Positions 18,594 through 28,716 of a stretch of DNA of 64,000 nucleotides are shown here, piece by piece. Source of the stretch: Synechococcus sp. PCC 7335 (lineage in GTDB: Bacteria; Cyanobacteriota; Cyanobacteriia; Phormidesmidales; Phormidesmidaceae). The notes below the pieces were generated by a model, which ran no database searches, was not told where the DNA came from, and worked only from the letters and a program-made list of their open reading frames with translations. The stretch spans positions 2,543,290 through 2,607,289 of the forward strand of contig NZ_DS989904.1 of assembly GCF_000155595.1 (NCBI RefSeq). Reading direction: 5' to 3'. The position numbers were made by a program, and so were the translations under genes. Position 1 is the stretch's first letter. The number at the start of each line of letters is the position of its first letter.

Positions 18594-19693
18594 TGCCTAA
18601 GATTTTGTAGAACTTCAAGCTGAGTAGTATCGCGAATTATCAAGAAAACTCCAAGACCTAGCAAAAGAAATATGCCTGTCTGCATCACACTTTCTTGAAG
18701 ACGAACCGGCAGTGGTTTGCCACGCAGTGCTTCAATCATCAAGAAAGCTAGCTGGCCGCCGTCTAGTGCAGGCAAAGGCAAGATATTGATAATTGCCAAG
18801 TTGATGCTGATAATAGCCGCAAAGGGAAACAAGCTACGTCCATCTGTTTTTGCTAGCCCTGCCCCTTGTTCAACAATTTTGACTGGGCTACCGACCTGAC
18901 CAGCCATAGAGGAAAAGTCAGTAATTAGAGACAGCATGCCGTTTGCGACTAGGACTGTCTTTTCTTGGAATTCTCTAGCAGCGACACTTAGCACCTCTGT
19001 CGGACTATTCGCGCGGCGGTATTCAACAGAGCCATTGGGTTGAAGGGCAACGCCAATAACTGCATCGCCCCCAGGCTTATTGATCTGCGGTGTAACGCTT
19101 ACCGCTAGCTCTTTATCAAATCGCTGCAGTGTCAGATCAACAGGCCGATTCTCGTTCGCTTGAATGGTTCGAATTAGGGTTCTTTGAGCGCTGTCTTCGC
19201 CTTCGACTTCACTGCCGAGGCGATCGCCATTGACAGCCAAAATAACATCACCGGCTTTGATGCCAGCGACTTCAGCGGGCGTTCCTGACATGACTTCTGG
19301 GATAAACACACCTGGCTTGAGGTTAAAGCTATCGGGCACACCAATACTGCCGAACTGAACCACAAAAACCATATAGGCAAAAACCATATTGGCAATGACG
19401 CCAGCACTGATCACAATCGCCCTATCTAGAACTGGACGATTGCCTAGCAAATTAGGATCATCAGGTGGAATCGTACTGTCGGGATCTTCATCTGGAAATC
19501 CCACAAAGCCGCCGAGAGGAATGGCTCTAAGCGCATATTCGGTCTGCGGGCCTTGATATTTCCACAAGATCGGACCAAAGCCGATGGAGAAGCGATTGAC
19601 ATGAATGCCCTGCAAGCGAGCTGCCATGAAGTGGCCAAGCTCATGAACAAAGATCAGAAGGGCTAAAACTCCGATTACGGCCAGTACGGTCAT
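18590..19693 (-). CDS. rseP: RIP metalloprotease RseP (site-2 protease)
   Basis: 367 residues. Zinc intramembrane protease that cleaves membrane-embedded anti-sigma factors and remnant signal peptides. The HExxH zinc motif is in LLIFVHELGHFMAARL (~residues 12-27), followed by RFSIGFGPILWKYQGPQTEY and LRAIPLGGFVGFPDED. A PDZ domain spans ~125-210 (VMSGTPAEVAGIKAGDVILA), and the third zinc ligand lies in INLAIINILPLPALDGGQLA. The gene ends in a four-base overlap with nth. A 15-base near-duplication in codons around NMVFAYMVF adds a local repeat in a membrane segment. Confidence 0.95.
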   Translation of the reverse strand: MTVLAVIGVLALLIFVHELGHFMAARLQGIHVNRFSIGFGPILWKYQGPQTEYALRAIPLGGFVGFPDEDPDSTIPPDDPNLLGNRPVLDRAIVISAGVIANMVFAYMVFVVQFGSIGVPDSFNLKPGVFIPEVMSGTPAEVAGIKAGDVILAVNGDRLGSEVEGEDSAQRTLIRTIQANENRPVDLTLQRFDKELAVSVTPQINKPGGDAVIGVALQPNGSVEYRRANSPTEVLSVAAREFQEKTVLVANGMLSLITDFSSMAGQVGSPVKIVEQGAGLAKTDGRSLFPFAAIISINLAIINILPLPALDGGQLAFLMIEALRGKPLPVRLQESVMQTGIFLLLGLGVFLIIRDTTQLEVLQNLRQ

Positions 19694-19745
19694 AGAAGCG
19701 CTGCGTAAAGTTAACTTTTGTTGTCGTCACCGCTATTGTACAGCG

Positions 19746-21141
<1,396 letters not shown>

Positions 21142-21194
21142 AACTAATCTTGAGTCAATCCTAAAAGCGATTAAATTATCGAATGTTCAAATGA

Positions 21195-21434
21195 TCAAAA
21201 TACCTGCTCAATTTCAGCAATTTCAGGAATAAACTCACGCAGACGGCGCTCAATACCCATCCGCAACGTCATCGCTGAGCTGGGGCAGCTACCGCAGGCC
21301 CCCTGTAGGCGAAGCTTGACGATAGGTCCGTCCAGCTCTACTAGCTCTACGTTACCACCATCGGCCATCAAGTAAGGGCGTAGCTCGTCTAAAACCTTTT
21401 CAACGTTGGGCTTAGTCAAAGCTAAAGTTGACAT
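21195..21434 (-). CDS. nfu: NifU-like iron-sulfur scaffold (Nfu)
   Basis: 79 residues from the ATG at 21434, chosen because GGAG lies eight bases upstream; an in-frame ATG at 21461 would add nine residues. The whole protein is one NifU C-terminal domain: [20 protein letters not shown] and [20 protein letters not shown], with the CxxC pair that holds a transient iron-sulfur cluster. In cyanobacteria and plastids this single-domain scaffold supplies clusters to photosystem I and ferredoxin. Single gene; 53 bases separate it from the peroxiredoxin gene upstream in coordinate order. Confidence 0.94.
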   Translation of the reverse strand: MSTLALTKPNVEKVLDELRPYLMADGGNVELVELDGPIVKLRLQGACGSCPSSAMTLRMGIERRLREFIPEIAEIEQVF

Positions 21435-21487
21435 AATATTTTCTCCATCAGATTCCAACAATATTCATAGTCTAGCTGGTTTACCCA

Positions 21488-22030
21488 CTAGCTAGCGCTA
21501 AGCTCATCCAACCTAGCCAAGACTTCTTGACTATGTATAGCTGGTCGCACACCTAGAAACCTTTCTTTCAATATTCCTTCTGGGTTAATTAGGTAGGTAT
21601 GACGCATTGACATTGGCTTCATCCAGGAGCCATAAGCCTGACTGACGGTGCCATCTGGGTCGGAGAGCAATGGGAAAACGAGGGCTTCCGAGTCACAGAA
21701 TTCGGCATGGGATTCGACATCATCCGCGCTGACACCTAGAATTTGTGCGTTTCGAGCTTGATATTCTGGTAAGTCTTGCTGAAACCGTTTTGCTTCTAAT
21801 GTACAGCCAGGTGTGAAGTCTCGCGGGTAGAAGTACAACACTACCCACTGACCTAGATAGTCGCTGAGCGCAATCTCTCCATCGCCGCTACTCGGCAACG
21901 TAAACGTAGGCGCTGGTCGATCAATCTTTGGCTGAGTGCCTCCTAAAGCGTAGGCAGGCAAGTTAAATAGAGTAGACAGTCCCAATATAAAGGTCAGGTA
22001 TATGGCAAGAACTGTACGGCTAAGCGTCAT
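21488..22030 (-). CDS. Exported PrxQ/BCP-type peroxiredoxin
   Basis: 180 residues. A signal peptide-like N-terminus (TVLAIYLTFILGLSTLFNLP then AYALG) suggests export to the periplasm or thylakoid lumen. The thioredoxin-fold domain has the peroxidatic cysteine in FYPRDFTPGCTLEAKRF. In most PrxQ enzymes a resolving cysteine lies five residues later (CTxEAC); here that position is Arg-Lys context (CTLEAKRF) without a Cys. Another Cys occurs in AEFCDSEALVFPLLSD. It may therefore act as a one-cysteine or atypical two-cysteine enzyme. Divergent from the ABC-2 permease gene at 22087. Confidence 0.88.
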   Translation of the reverse strand: MTLSRTVLAIYLTFILGLSTLFNLPAYALGGTQPKIDRPAPTFTLPSSGDGEIALSDYLGQWVVLYFYPRDFTPGCTLEAKRFQQDLPEYQARNAQILGVSADDVESHAEFCDSEALVFPLLSDPDGTVSQAYGSWMKPMSMRHTYLINPEGILKERFLGVRPAIHSQEVLARLDELSAS

Positions 22031-22086
22031 AACGTGGTAGGTAGAAGGCTAATACAAGTGTATAACGTACGAGCTAGGTCTCTTTC

Positions 22087-22884
22087 ATGACTACCTTCAT
22101 CCTCAAAAAGTACTGGCGCGAAAGCTGGGCGGTTGCTCGTCGCATTCTGACAGAGCTGTTTAGAAGAGGTCGCAGTCTGATTTCATGGCTGATCTTTCCT
22201 GCCCTGATTTTGATGTTAAATGGCTTCATTACTGCTGAGCGGGCAGATACAACAGTCAGTACTGCTTTTGAGATTGCGGCTCCGCCGACGCTTGTTGGAG
22301 CCGCACTGTTTTTTAGCTGCCTAGGCGGTGGCGTAGCCACTGTTGTCTCTGAGCGTGAGCAGCAGACCCTGAAGCGTCTGTTTCTATCGCCTTTGAGCGG
22401 AGTTTCCTATTTCCTAGGGATATTTCTAGCCCATAGCGTGATTGGCGTGGGACAGTCTTTGGTGATTTTTGCGATCGCGCTCTTAGCAGGTGCCAACTTC
22501 ACAGGTGCAGCCTGGTTCTTAGCAGCCGTGATTATCTGGCTGAGCATCCTAGCCTACGTAGGACTAGGATTCACGCTTGGTGCTCAATTCGCTCGCCGAA
22601 CAGAAGACGTCAGTGCACTGATTGCAGCCTTTGGTGTTCCTTTGATGGTTCTAGGTGGCGCCTTCTTGCCAATCTCTTTATTTCCAGAGTCTCTGCTGAA
22701 CATCGCCAGATTCAACCCGATTTATCACATGACCGAAGCCTTGACCGACGCCCTACTTAATACCGAATACCCTCTCGGTGAAAACAGTAGTCATTTCTGG
22801 ATCCTGTTCAGCTTTTCTATAGTCATGATCGGTGTGGGCTGGCTATCCTATCAACGCATGCTGATTAGAGAGAAGCAACTGTAG
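22087..22884 (+). CDS. ABC-2 type transporter permease
   Basis: 265 residues with six hydrophobic segments. The ABC-2 signature region is seen in VATVVSEREQQTLKRLFLSP (the coupling helix) and FGVPLMVLGGAFLPISLFP; the final part FNPIYHMTEALTDALL is usual for drug- or lipid-export permeases. The ATP-binding subunit is not adjacent, as upstream is a divergent peroxiredoxin and downstream is msrA, so the partner must be encoded elsewhere. Substrate unknown. Confidence 0.88.
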   Translation: MTTFILKKYWRESWAVARRILTELFRRGRSLISWLIFPALILMLNGFITAERADTTVSTAFEIAAPPTLVGAALFFSCLGGGVATVVSEREQQTLKRLFLSPLSGVSYFLGIFLAHSVIGVGQSLVIFAIALLAGANFTGAAWFLAAVIIWLSILAYVGLGFTLGAQFARRTEDVSALIAAFGVPLMVLGGAFLPISLFPESLLNIARFNPIYHMTEALTDALLNTEYPLGENSSHFWILFSFSIVMIGVGWLSYQRMLIREKQL

Positions 22885-22953
22885 CTATCAAACCTAGCAA
22901 ACGAGAGCATCCTGCATTCACTAACACTAGAACGATACAAGGGCCGAGAACCC

Positions 22954-23448
22954 ATGGAGCTAGCTGAAAACATGATGAGTTTGACAGACAAACAGGCTGT
23001 CGCTACTTTCGGGGCAGGTTGCTTTTGGCATGTGGAAGAATCGTTTCGTCAGCTTCCAGGCGTTGTCTCTACATCCGTGGGCTATATGGGAGGGCACTTT
23101 GCTAATCCTAGCTACTTAGACGTACTCTCTAGAATTACTGGGCACGCTGAAGTCGCTCAAGTGTGTTACCACCCCAAGCGCATCAGCTACCTCAAACTGC
23201 TAGACGTATTCTGGAACTGTCACGATCCCACTACGCTCAACCGGCAAGGACCCGATCGAGGAGAACAGTATCGCTCGGTCATCTTCTGGCACACACCCGA
23301 ACAAGCCATCGCTGCAAAAAAATCGAAGGCCCAGCTTGACGCTTCTAATACCTATGCCAACCCCATTGTCACTGAGATCAAACCTGCTAGCGACTATTGG
23401 TTAGCCGCCGCCGAGCATCAGCAATATCTAGCGAAGCAAAAGACCTAA
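22954..23448 (+). CDS. msrA: Peptide methionine sulfoxide reductase MsrA
   Basis: 164 residues. Reduces the S-epimer of methionine sulfoxide in oxidised proteins. The catalytic cysteine is in FGAGCFWHVEESFRQL, followed by the family blocks SVGYMGGHFANPSYLDV, GHAEVAQVCYHPKRISY, FWNCHDPTTLNRQGPDRGEQ and YRSVIFWH. A second methionine pair at residues 7-8 could also start the protein. The gene lies 69 bases after the ABC permease on the same strand. Confidence 0.95.
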   Translation: MELAENMMSLTDKQAVATFGAGCFWHVEESFRQLPGVVSTSVGYMGGHFANPSYLDVLSRITGHAEVAQVCYHPKRISYLKLLDVFWNCHDPTTLNRQGPDRGEQYRSVIFWHTPEQAIAAKKSKAQLDASNTYANPIVTEIKPASDYWLAAAEHQQYLAKQKT

Positions 23449-23531
23449 AAAACTAAGGTCAGTAAACGCAGCGGCTGTCAAGCAGACTATCTAGTCTTCT
23501 ACTTTGTACTCGCCTTTGTCTGTACTTGCTT

Positions 23532-24068
23532 CTAGCTAGGAAACCAGCGCTCTCGAAGATGCTTTAGTCGAATTCGACTAGAGATGTATAAAGGCCAATG
23601 GTGATATTCAGCCAATAGCCAGGCGGCCATAGCGGCATGAGCAACCAAGGTCAGCTCTATCCATATCAGCGGAAAGCTTGAGGCTTCCAGGGGTGGGAAG
23701 ATGTAGTTCGATAAGGCTATTAGTGAGACTGGAACAATCGTCAACCCGGCTGAAAAAGCCCATACCAGCACAGCTGCCGTATCGCGCTGTTGCGATGTGC
23801 GCCAACGCCAGCCGTTCCAATGCCAGATTCTAGAACGGACCGTATCGGCTAACTGAACGGATTGCGTTTCGAGATTAGCTGTGAACATGTGCCGACAGAA
23901 ATCACAAGCAAAAACGTCCATCAGCGCGATCGCACTTAGTTCACCACTAGCACAAGCTGGACAGCGGTAGGTTGAACTGTAGCTCAAAGAGGTAAAGGTG
24001 CTGTTTTTTGTCATTCGTTGATCTTCACTTAAACTCAGACCCGTGAGGCTCCATTCACACCTCATCAT
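23532..24068 (-). CDS. Conserved cyanobacterial zinc-ribbon membrane protein
   Basis: 178 residues. A four-cysteine zinc ribbon lies at ~34-60 (RCPACASGEL ... VFACDFCRHMF), followed by a Trp-rich stretch (RSRIWHWNGWRWRTSQQRD) and two hydrophobic segments (~98-120, VLVWAFSAGLTIVPVSLIAL; ~132-155, LIWIELTLVAHAAMAAWLLA). The tail is basic. The start at 24068 is supported by AGGAATACC before the ATG. I recognise the pattern from cyanobacterial hypothetical proteins but know no function. Confidence 0.75.
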   Translation of the reverse strand: MMRCEWSLTGLSLSEDQRMTKNSTFTSLSYSSTYRCPACASGELSAIALMDVFACDFCRHMFTANLETQSVQLADTVRSRIWHWNGWRWRTSQQRDTAAVLVWAFSAGLTIVPVSLIALSNYIFPPLEASSFPLIWIELTLVAHAAMAAWLLAEYHHWPLYISSRIRLKHLRERWFPS

Positions 24069-24173
24069 GGTATTCCTTTACAAAGATAATCTGACAAAAA
24101 CCGGACTAGCCCTTTGACAGCGAATTCTTAACAGGCAAAAAAACACGTATTAACAACCGTAGCTGCCGAGTCG

Positions 24174-24437
24174 CTAAGTCTCACCTTGAACGTCTTTTTT
24201 AGTAGCAGCTTGTAGCTTAATCATGAGTGCGTCTGCCTCTGCCTGCAAATGCAATAATTCAACTTGGTGATCGGGGTGGTAGGGATGCTTCATCTGGACC
24301 CAGCAGATTTGGTCGCTATCATTAGCTGGAGCTGGTCGCTTGCCTTCCTCGCGCTCATCACCAACCGTCGAATAAGCCGTAGACGGCTTCTGGGACATCT
24401 GGGGCAAAGATATAGTCTCACTCATGTACATACTCAC
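24174..24437 (-). CDS. Small conserved hypothetical protein
   Basis: 87 residues, soluble. The N-terminal half is variable and polar. The C-terminal half contains QICWVQMKHPYHPDHQVELL and HLQAEADALMIKLQ, which looks conserved (a WVQxKHPYHPDHQVELL-type motif). No domain recognised, no membrane segment. It may start at 24437 or at the internal ATG at 24425. Lies beside the zinc-ribbon membrane protein on the same strand, 105 bases upstream of it. Confidence 0.62.
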   Translation of the reverse strand: MSMYMSETISLPQMSQKPSTAYSTVGDEREEGKRPAPANDSDQICWVQMKHPYHPDHQVELLHLQAEADALMIKLQAATKKDVQGET

Positions 24438-24609
24438 AACACATTAAACGTTCACTTTTCTCTGACCACTAAATACACCATACATTTTGTATGCTGTCAC
24501 GAAAGCTTAATAATTAGGTAGAAAGACCGCTGAGATATCGACTTGGTTAGAACTGGACCTAGTCGCATTCATCGGCGTGAGTCAACCCTATGCCACTCTG
24601 CACAGTACC

Positions 24610-24645
24610 GACTGGATTAACAAAGCTGACTGGATTAACAAAGCT
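24610..24645. repeat. 18-base perfect tandem duplication
   Basis: GACTGGATTAACAAAGCT occurs twice head to tail (24610-24627, 24628-24645) in the thrC upstream region. Confidence 0.9.
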
Positions 24646-24710
24646 TTACAGCAATAGTTTACCGCTAACTAGTGATTTATACTTATCAACCTCAGATTTT
24701 GGTGTTACTT

Positions 24711-24740
24711 AGTGGTCATTCGACTAGTGGTCATTCGACT
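24711..24740. repeat. 15-base perfect tandem duplication
   Basis: AGTGGTCATTCGACT occurs twice head to tail (24711-24725, 24726-24740), about 65 bases after the preceding 18-base duplication. Confidence 0.9.
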
Positions 24741-25047
24741 TAAGTGACCTCATGCTAGCGAGCGATAGATCGAAGTGTTGAGCGAACAGGTGTTAATTTG
24801 ATAGCCGGTCGTTTAGCTAAGTATTAGGGCAAACGCATTGAGGCAACCGTCCTCGGTTCCTCCACCATTGTCTATTTCTATTCGTCCATAGAAGACTAGT
24901 TTTCATAGAAAAGTCAGCCTATGGCCTGTTTTGCTATGCCTCTACCGCTTCCTCAAGGTAAACTTGAACAGCCTTACATAGACTAAATACAGAATTGTTG
25001 TCTGTATAAATTAGGCTCATAGATAGTATTGCTCGTTGGAAAGTATT

Positions 25048-26184
25048 GTGACCCTTAGCTTCACCTCTTCTAGCTCATCGACTGTAGCTACTGACAGTCA
25101 ACTAGCTAAGCAGTCAACTGTCCTACACAAAGGCTGGCCAGGTCTTATAGAAGCCTATCGCCAGTATCTCCCCGTTAGCGACGCTACACCTGTTGTTACG
25201 CTCCACGAAGGCAACACACCGCTAATTCCGGCACCCTCTATTGCTGCTCGCATCGGCAACTCAGTACAAGTCTTCATTAAGTACGACGGTCTTAACCCTA
25301 CTGGCAGCTTTAAAGACAGGGGCATGACTATGGCAATTAGCAAGGCTAAAGAAGCCGGTGCTGAAGCTGTTATCTGTGCCAGCACCGGCAATACTTCTGC
25401 TGCTGCTGCCGCCTATGCAAGGAGAGGCGGCCTCCGTGCCTATGTCGTCATTCCAGACGGCTATGTGGCTATGGGTAAACTTGCACAGGCACTTCTATAT
25501 GGCGCTGAGGTTCTGGCAATCAAGGGCAACTTTGACCAAGCGCTCACCTCGGTCAGAGCCGTTGCTGATCGCTACCCAATTACCTTAGTAAATTCTGTCA
25601 ACCCCTATCGGATCGAGGGGCAAAAGACTGGGGCCTTTGAACTAGTAGAGGTCTTAGGCGATGCACCCGACTGGCTGTGCATTCCAGTGGGTAATGCGGG
25701 TAATATCACTGCTTACTGGAAAGGATTCAAGGAGTTTAAGTCAGCAGGCCTATGTAGACGGCTTCCACAGATGATGGGCTTTCAGGCTGCAGGAGCGGCG
25801 CCTTTAATTCTGGGATATCCCATTGAATCACCAGACACTTTTGCAACAGCGATTCGTATTGGCAATCCAGCTAGCTGGGATAAGGCGATCGCAGCCAGGG
25901 ATGAGAGCGGTGGTGCTTTCAACACTGTTACTGATGATGAAATTGCTATGGCCTATGGCCTATTAGCCTCAGAAGAAGGAATTTTTTGTGAGCCAGCGAG
26001 CGCAGCATCTGTAGCTGGACTACTGAAGGTCAAAGATCAAGTACCCAAAGGAGCTAGGATTGTCTGTGTTCTGACGGGCAACGGATTGAAAGATCCTGAA
26101 TCGGCAATTGAACGCAGCGGCAATCAGTTCAAGACAGGACTTCCTCCAGATGCAGATAGCTTGGCAAAGTTGATGGGATTTTAA
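25048..26184 (+). CDS. thrC: Threonine synthase
   Basis: 378 residues from a GTG at 25048. GGAAAG lies four bases upstream; an in-frame TTG at 25036 is less likely because it overlaps that ribosome site. PLP-dependent enzyme converting O-phosphohomoserine to threonine. The PLP lysine is in NPTGSFKDRGMTMAI, phosphate-binding loops are CASTGNTSAAAAAYARR and IPVGNAGNITAYWKG, and the substrate entrance TPVVTLHEGNTPLIP is the family hallmark. No adjacent homoserine kinase or other threonine gene. Confidence 0.95.
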   Translation: MTLSFTSSSSSTVATDSQLAKQSTVLHKGWPGLIEAYRQYLPVSDATPVVTLHEGNTPLIPAPSIAARIGNSVQVFIKYDGLNPTGSFKDRGMTMAISKAKEAGAEAVICASTGNTSAAAAAYARRGGLRAYVVIPDGYVAMGKLAQALLYGAEVLAIKGNFDQALTSVRAVADRYPITLVNSVNPYRIEGQKTGAFELVEVLGDAPDWLCIPVGNAGNITAYWKGFKEFKSAGLCRRLPQMMGFQAAGAAPLILGYPIESPDTFATAIRIGNPASWDKAIAARDESGGAFNTVTDDEIAMAYGLLASEEGIFCEPASAASVAGLLKVKDQVPKGARIVCVLTGNGLKDPESAIERSGNQFKTGLPPDADSLAKLMGF

Positions 26185-26273
26185 AACGATTCTAGAACGA
26201 CTCAACCACTTGCTAGCACCTAGTCTTATCAGTGTCTAATCAGTGTCTTATTAGCGCCAATACGATCAGTTCC

Positions 26274-27890
26274 TCACAGTAGCAGTGCTTGCAGCGAAGC
26301 CGGTGCAGGCAGGATAATAACGACAAGTACTGCCAAGGAAACTAAACCTAGAAAATCGCGTGGACCATTGAGTTCACTAACATCGTTCAAAGCGGGTTGA
26401 GCAGCAGGCACGAACAGCAAAAAGAGTGCCCATAGCAAAAATTCTTGATAGGCATAGGCTAATACCAACATTAATGCCCTAGCTACGTGACTGACTATAA
26501 TCGCTGTGCGCTGCCCATACATTGCATGAACAATATGACCACCGTCTAGTTGACCGACAGGCATCAAGTTCAGCGCCGTTACAATCAATCCCAAACAGCC
26601 AGAAATCGCCAGTGGATGTAGATTAATAGCGCTATCTGCTTGCAAAGCTTGACCAAGCGCCAGCTTGCTCATCACCAGCAAAGCAATAGATCGACTAGGG
26701 TCAAGCGATTCAAAGCTTAGTAGCTGCGAAACATCACTCAAGGGCACAATACTAGAATTGGCCAGCCCCCATGCCAGGATTGGCAGACTAACTACTAGCC
26801 CACTGAGCGGACCGGCAATGCCAACATCAAAAAGGGCACGGCGGTTGGGGATAGGCGATCGCATTTGAATAAACGCGCCCAACGTTCCTAGGAAGAAAGG
26901 AATAGGAATGAAGTAGGGCAACGTCGCTTTAAGCCGATGGTAGCGCGTTGCTACGTAGTGTCCCGTCTCGTGGACACCTAGAATAAACATTAGTGAGAGG
27001 CTATAGGCCAAGCCGGGTAGTAACAATCCTAGATCGGCTTGGAACGCAGCAGGATCTTCAATATTACCAACTAGCATGCTACCGACTAGGGTAGTTGTCA
27101 GCAACGTAGCCAAAGCTAGGACTGCTGCTAAGACGGGCCGGGTAACCTTTCTCTGATTGTACTTTTTAAATCGGTCAATCTGAGCAGGCGTAGCTGAAGC
27201 CGGAAAAGCCTGCACGGAATTCTTAGCCTGCGGGTTGGGCACTAGCGCGAAGAAAGGCGTTCCGTTTAAGCCCTCTTGCAAAAGCACTAGGAAGCGATCG
27301 CCAAAGCTACTTTCAACGTTCTTTTGTACCGTTTGATAGGCTTCTTGCGATGACGTTTTGAGCTTGCCTTTACAGATCATGGCCTGAGGCCGGTACTCAA
27401 TATTCTGTAGATAATAAGTTGACCAGGGAAAGCATCGCTGTAGTAACGTTTCTTCATCGCGACTCAGTGGGTTGGTAGGCTCTTTTTTTACTGGCTGTGT
27501 ATCTTTCGAGCCTACCGTTGACTGTCGCGCCGCATCGATCACCCGCTGTTTAGCCTGCACACTTGATACAACCAACGTCGTATATAGGAACAGTGTCGAG
27601 GCGGCCATTAGTCCATATAGCAAAATAGCAGGAGGGGGATTGCCATCACCCACATTCATCCATACCGTAAACACTATGACAGGAGCCATCATCACTAGCC
27701 ATAACAGCCATAGCGGAACAGACGTTTTGTCCTTTGACAGCCGGTTGTTAATGACCCAATAAGTCATCAGACCTAGAAGCAGCGTAAGTAGAACAAGAGG
27801 CATAGATAGAGTTGGCGTGAATATGATGGCATCAATAGGCTTGTAAATGTGCTTGGATAAAGAGCGGTATCTTTCCAAGCAGCAACCCAA
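26274..27890 (-). CDS. Site-2 protease family protein (EGY-like)
   Basis: 538 residues. A membrane metalloprotease with zinc motif HETGHYVATRYHRLKA (~residue 305) and the second part NLMPVGQLDGGHIVHAMYGQ. Flanking blocks LPYFIPIPFFLGTLGAFIQM and FDVGIAGPLSGLVVSLPILA are typical of the cyanobacterial/plastid EGY family. Seven or eight membrane helices follow an N-terminal helix and a ~200-residue soluble region (~110-245). Unlike RseP at 18590 it has no PDZ domain. The start may be later, at the Met at 27803, which removes 29 polar residues and places the protein start at a membrane helix. Plastid relatives are needed for chloroplast development, but the substrate here is unknown. Confidence 0.88.
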   Translation of the reverse strand: MGCCLERYRSLSKHIYKPIDAIIFTPTLSMPLVLLTLLLGLMTYWVINNRLSKDKTSVPLWLLWLVMMAPVIVFTVWMNVGDGNPPPAILLYGLMAASTLFLYTTLVVSSVQAKQRVIDAARQSTVGSKDTQPVKKEPTNPLSRDEETLLQRCFPWSTYYLQNIEYRPQAMICKGKLKTSSQEAYQTVQKNVESSFGDRFLVLLQEGLNGTPFFALVPNPQAKNSVQAFPASATPAQIDRFKKYNQRKVTRPVLAAVLALATLLTTTLVGSMLVGNIEDPAAFQADLGLLLPGLAYSLSLMFILGVHETGHYVATRYHRLKATLPYFIPIPFFLGTLGAFIQMRSPIPNRRALFDVGIAGPLSGLVVSLPILAWGLANSSIVPLSDVSQLLSFESLDPSRSIALLVMSKLALGQALQADSAINLHPLAISGCLGLIVTALNLMPVGQLDGGHIVHAMYGQRTAIIVSHVARALMLVLAYAYQEFLLWALFLLFVPAAQPALNDVSELNGPRDFLGLVSLAVLVVIILPAPASLQALLL

Positions 27891-27993
27891 GCAACAACAA
27901 GCAACAATGAGCTAAAGCAGTCAGACTGTATTCCTATTGTAATTCAGCGTCCTAAATTCGTAGTTTCGTTATACTCCGTGAGGTTTCACAGTA

Positions 27994-28716
27994 ATGGGGC
28001 AGTCTATTTCCATCCATTCAACAAAAGATAAGCCGCCGCAAACTGTCTTCGATACTGTCTTCGCATTTGCACCTAATCGCGAAACGTTGGGAGGAACAGC
28101 CTACCTGATTTTAGAGAACATAGAGCACTCACTGAAGCCAACACCCGCTATTCAAAGCGCCAACATTCTAGTTGATTGTCCGGCCCTGACAGACTTCCAT
28201 CGTGACTTTATTCATTCTAAAGGTGGCATTCAAACGCTTTTTATCACGCATCGGGGTGGGATGGCACGAGTCAAAGAATTTCAGAATGAATTCAATGCTC
28301 AAGTACTCATTCAAGAGCAGGAAGCTTATTTGCTCCCTGGTATTAAGACAGAAGTATTCCATCGCGATCGCATACTCTCATCGACGAGTAAAGTCATTTG
28401 GAATCCTGGCCATTCCCCGGGCTCTGCTAGCCTCTATCACGGTAACTATGGCGGTATCTTGTTCACAGGTAGACATCTTTTACCCAATCGAGATGGCGCA
28501 CCTGTCCCATTGAGATTATCTAAGACCTTTCACTGGCCCCGCCAGTTGCGCTATGCTCAGCAGCTCTTGAGCGATTTTACCGAGGAAAGTCTAAGCTATA
28601 TCTGCCCAGGTGCTAGCACTGGCTATCTTCGGGGAGAGAAGGCGATTAAGCAGGCTTATCAACAGTTAGAAGGCATCGACTGGCAATCGCTAGCAGCTAC
28701 TAAACCGGCAATCTAG
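27994..28716 (+). CDS. Degenerate metallo-beta-lactamase fold protein
   Basis: 240 residues. Overall order matches metallo-beta-lactamase fold hydrolases: LGGTAYLILE, NILVDCP, IQTLFITHRGG, VIWNPGHSPGSASLYHG, GGILFTGRHLL. The HxHxDH zinc signature is replaced by THRGGMAR and the bridging Asp (usually FxGD) by FTGRH; only the His in NPGHSPGS remains. It is therefore unlikely to bind the usual two-metal centre. GAGG sits before the ATG with nine bases spacing. It converges with the HD gene, overlapping its stop by four bases. Confidence 0.82.
   Translation: MGQSISIHSTKDKPPQTVFDTVFAFAPNRETLGGTAYLILENIEHSLKPTPAIQSANILVDCPALTDFHRDFIHSKGGIQTLFITHRGGMARVKEFQNEFNAQVLIQEQEAYLLPGIKTEVFHRDRILSSTSKVIWNPGHSPGSASLYHGNYGGILFTGRHLLPNRDGAPVPLRLSKTFHWPRQLRYAQQLLSDFTEESLSYICPGASTGYLRGEKAIKQAYQQLEGIDWQSLAATKPAI

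Larger units (their letters stand above)
24438..25047. other. Long intergenic region upstream of thrC with tandem duplications
   Basis: About 600 bases without a gene. Contains two perfect two-copy tandem repeats: GACTGGATTAACAAAGCT (18 bases) at 24610-24627 and 24628-24645, and AGTGGTCATTCGACT (15 bases) at 24711-24725 and 24726-24740. A bulged hairpin, GAGGCAACCG (24840-24849) with CGGTTCCTC (24854-24862), lies about 190 bases before thrC. The thrC promoter should be in the right half. Confidence 0.55.

Noticed and set aside
24840..24862. Bulged hairpin ahead of thrC as a threonine-responsive attenuator
   Set aside because: There is no leader peptide with threonine codons or T-run after it, so the idea has no support.
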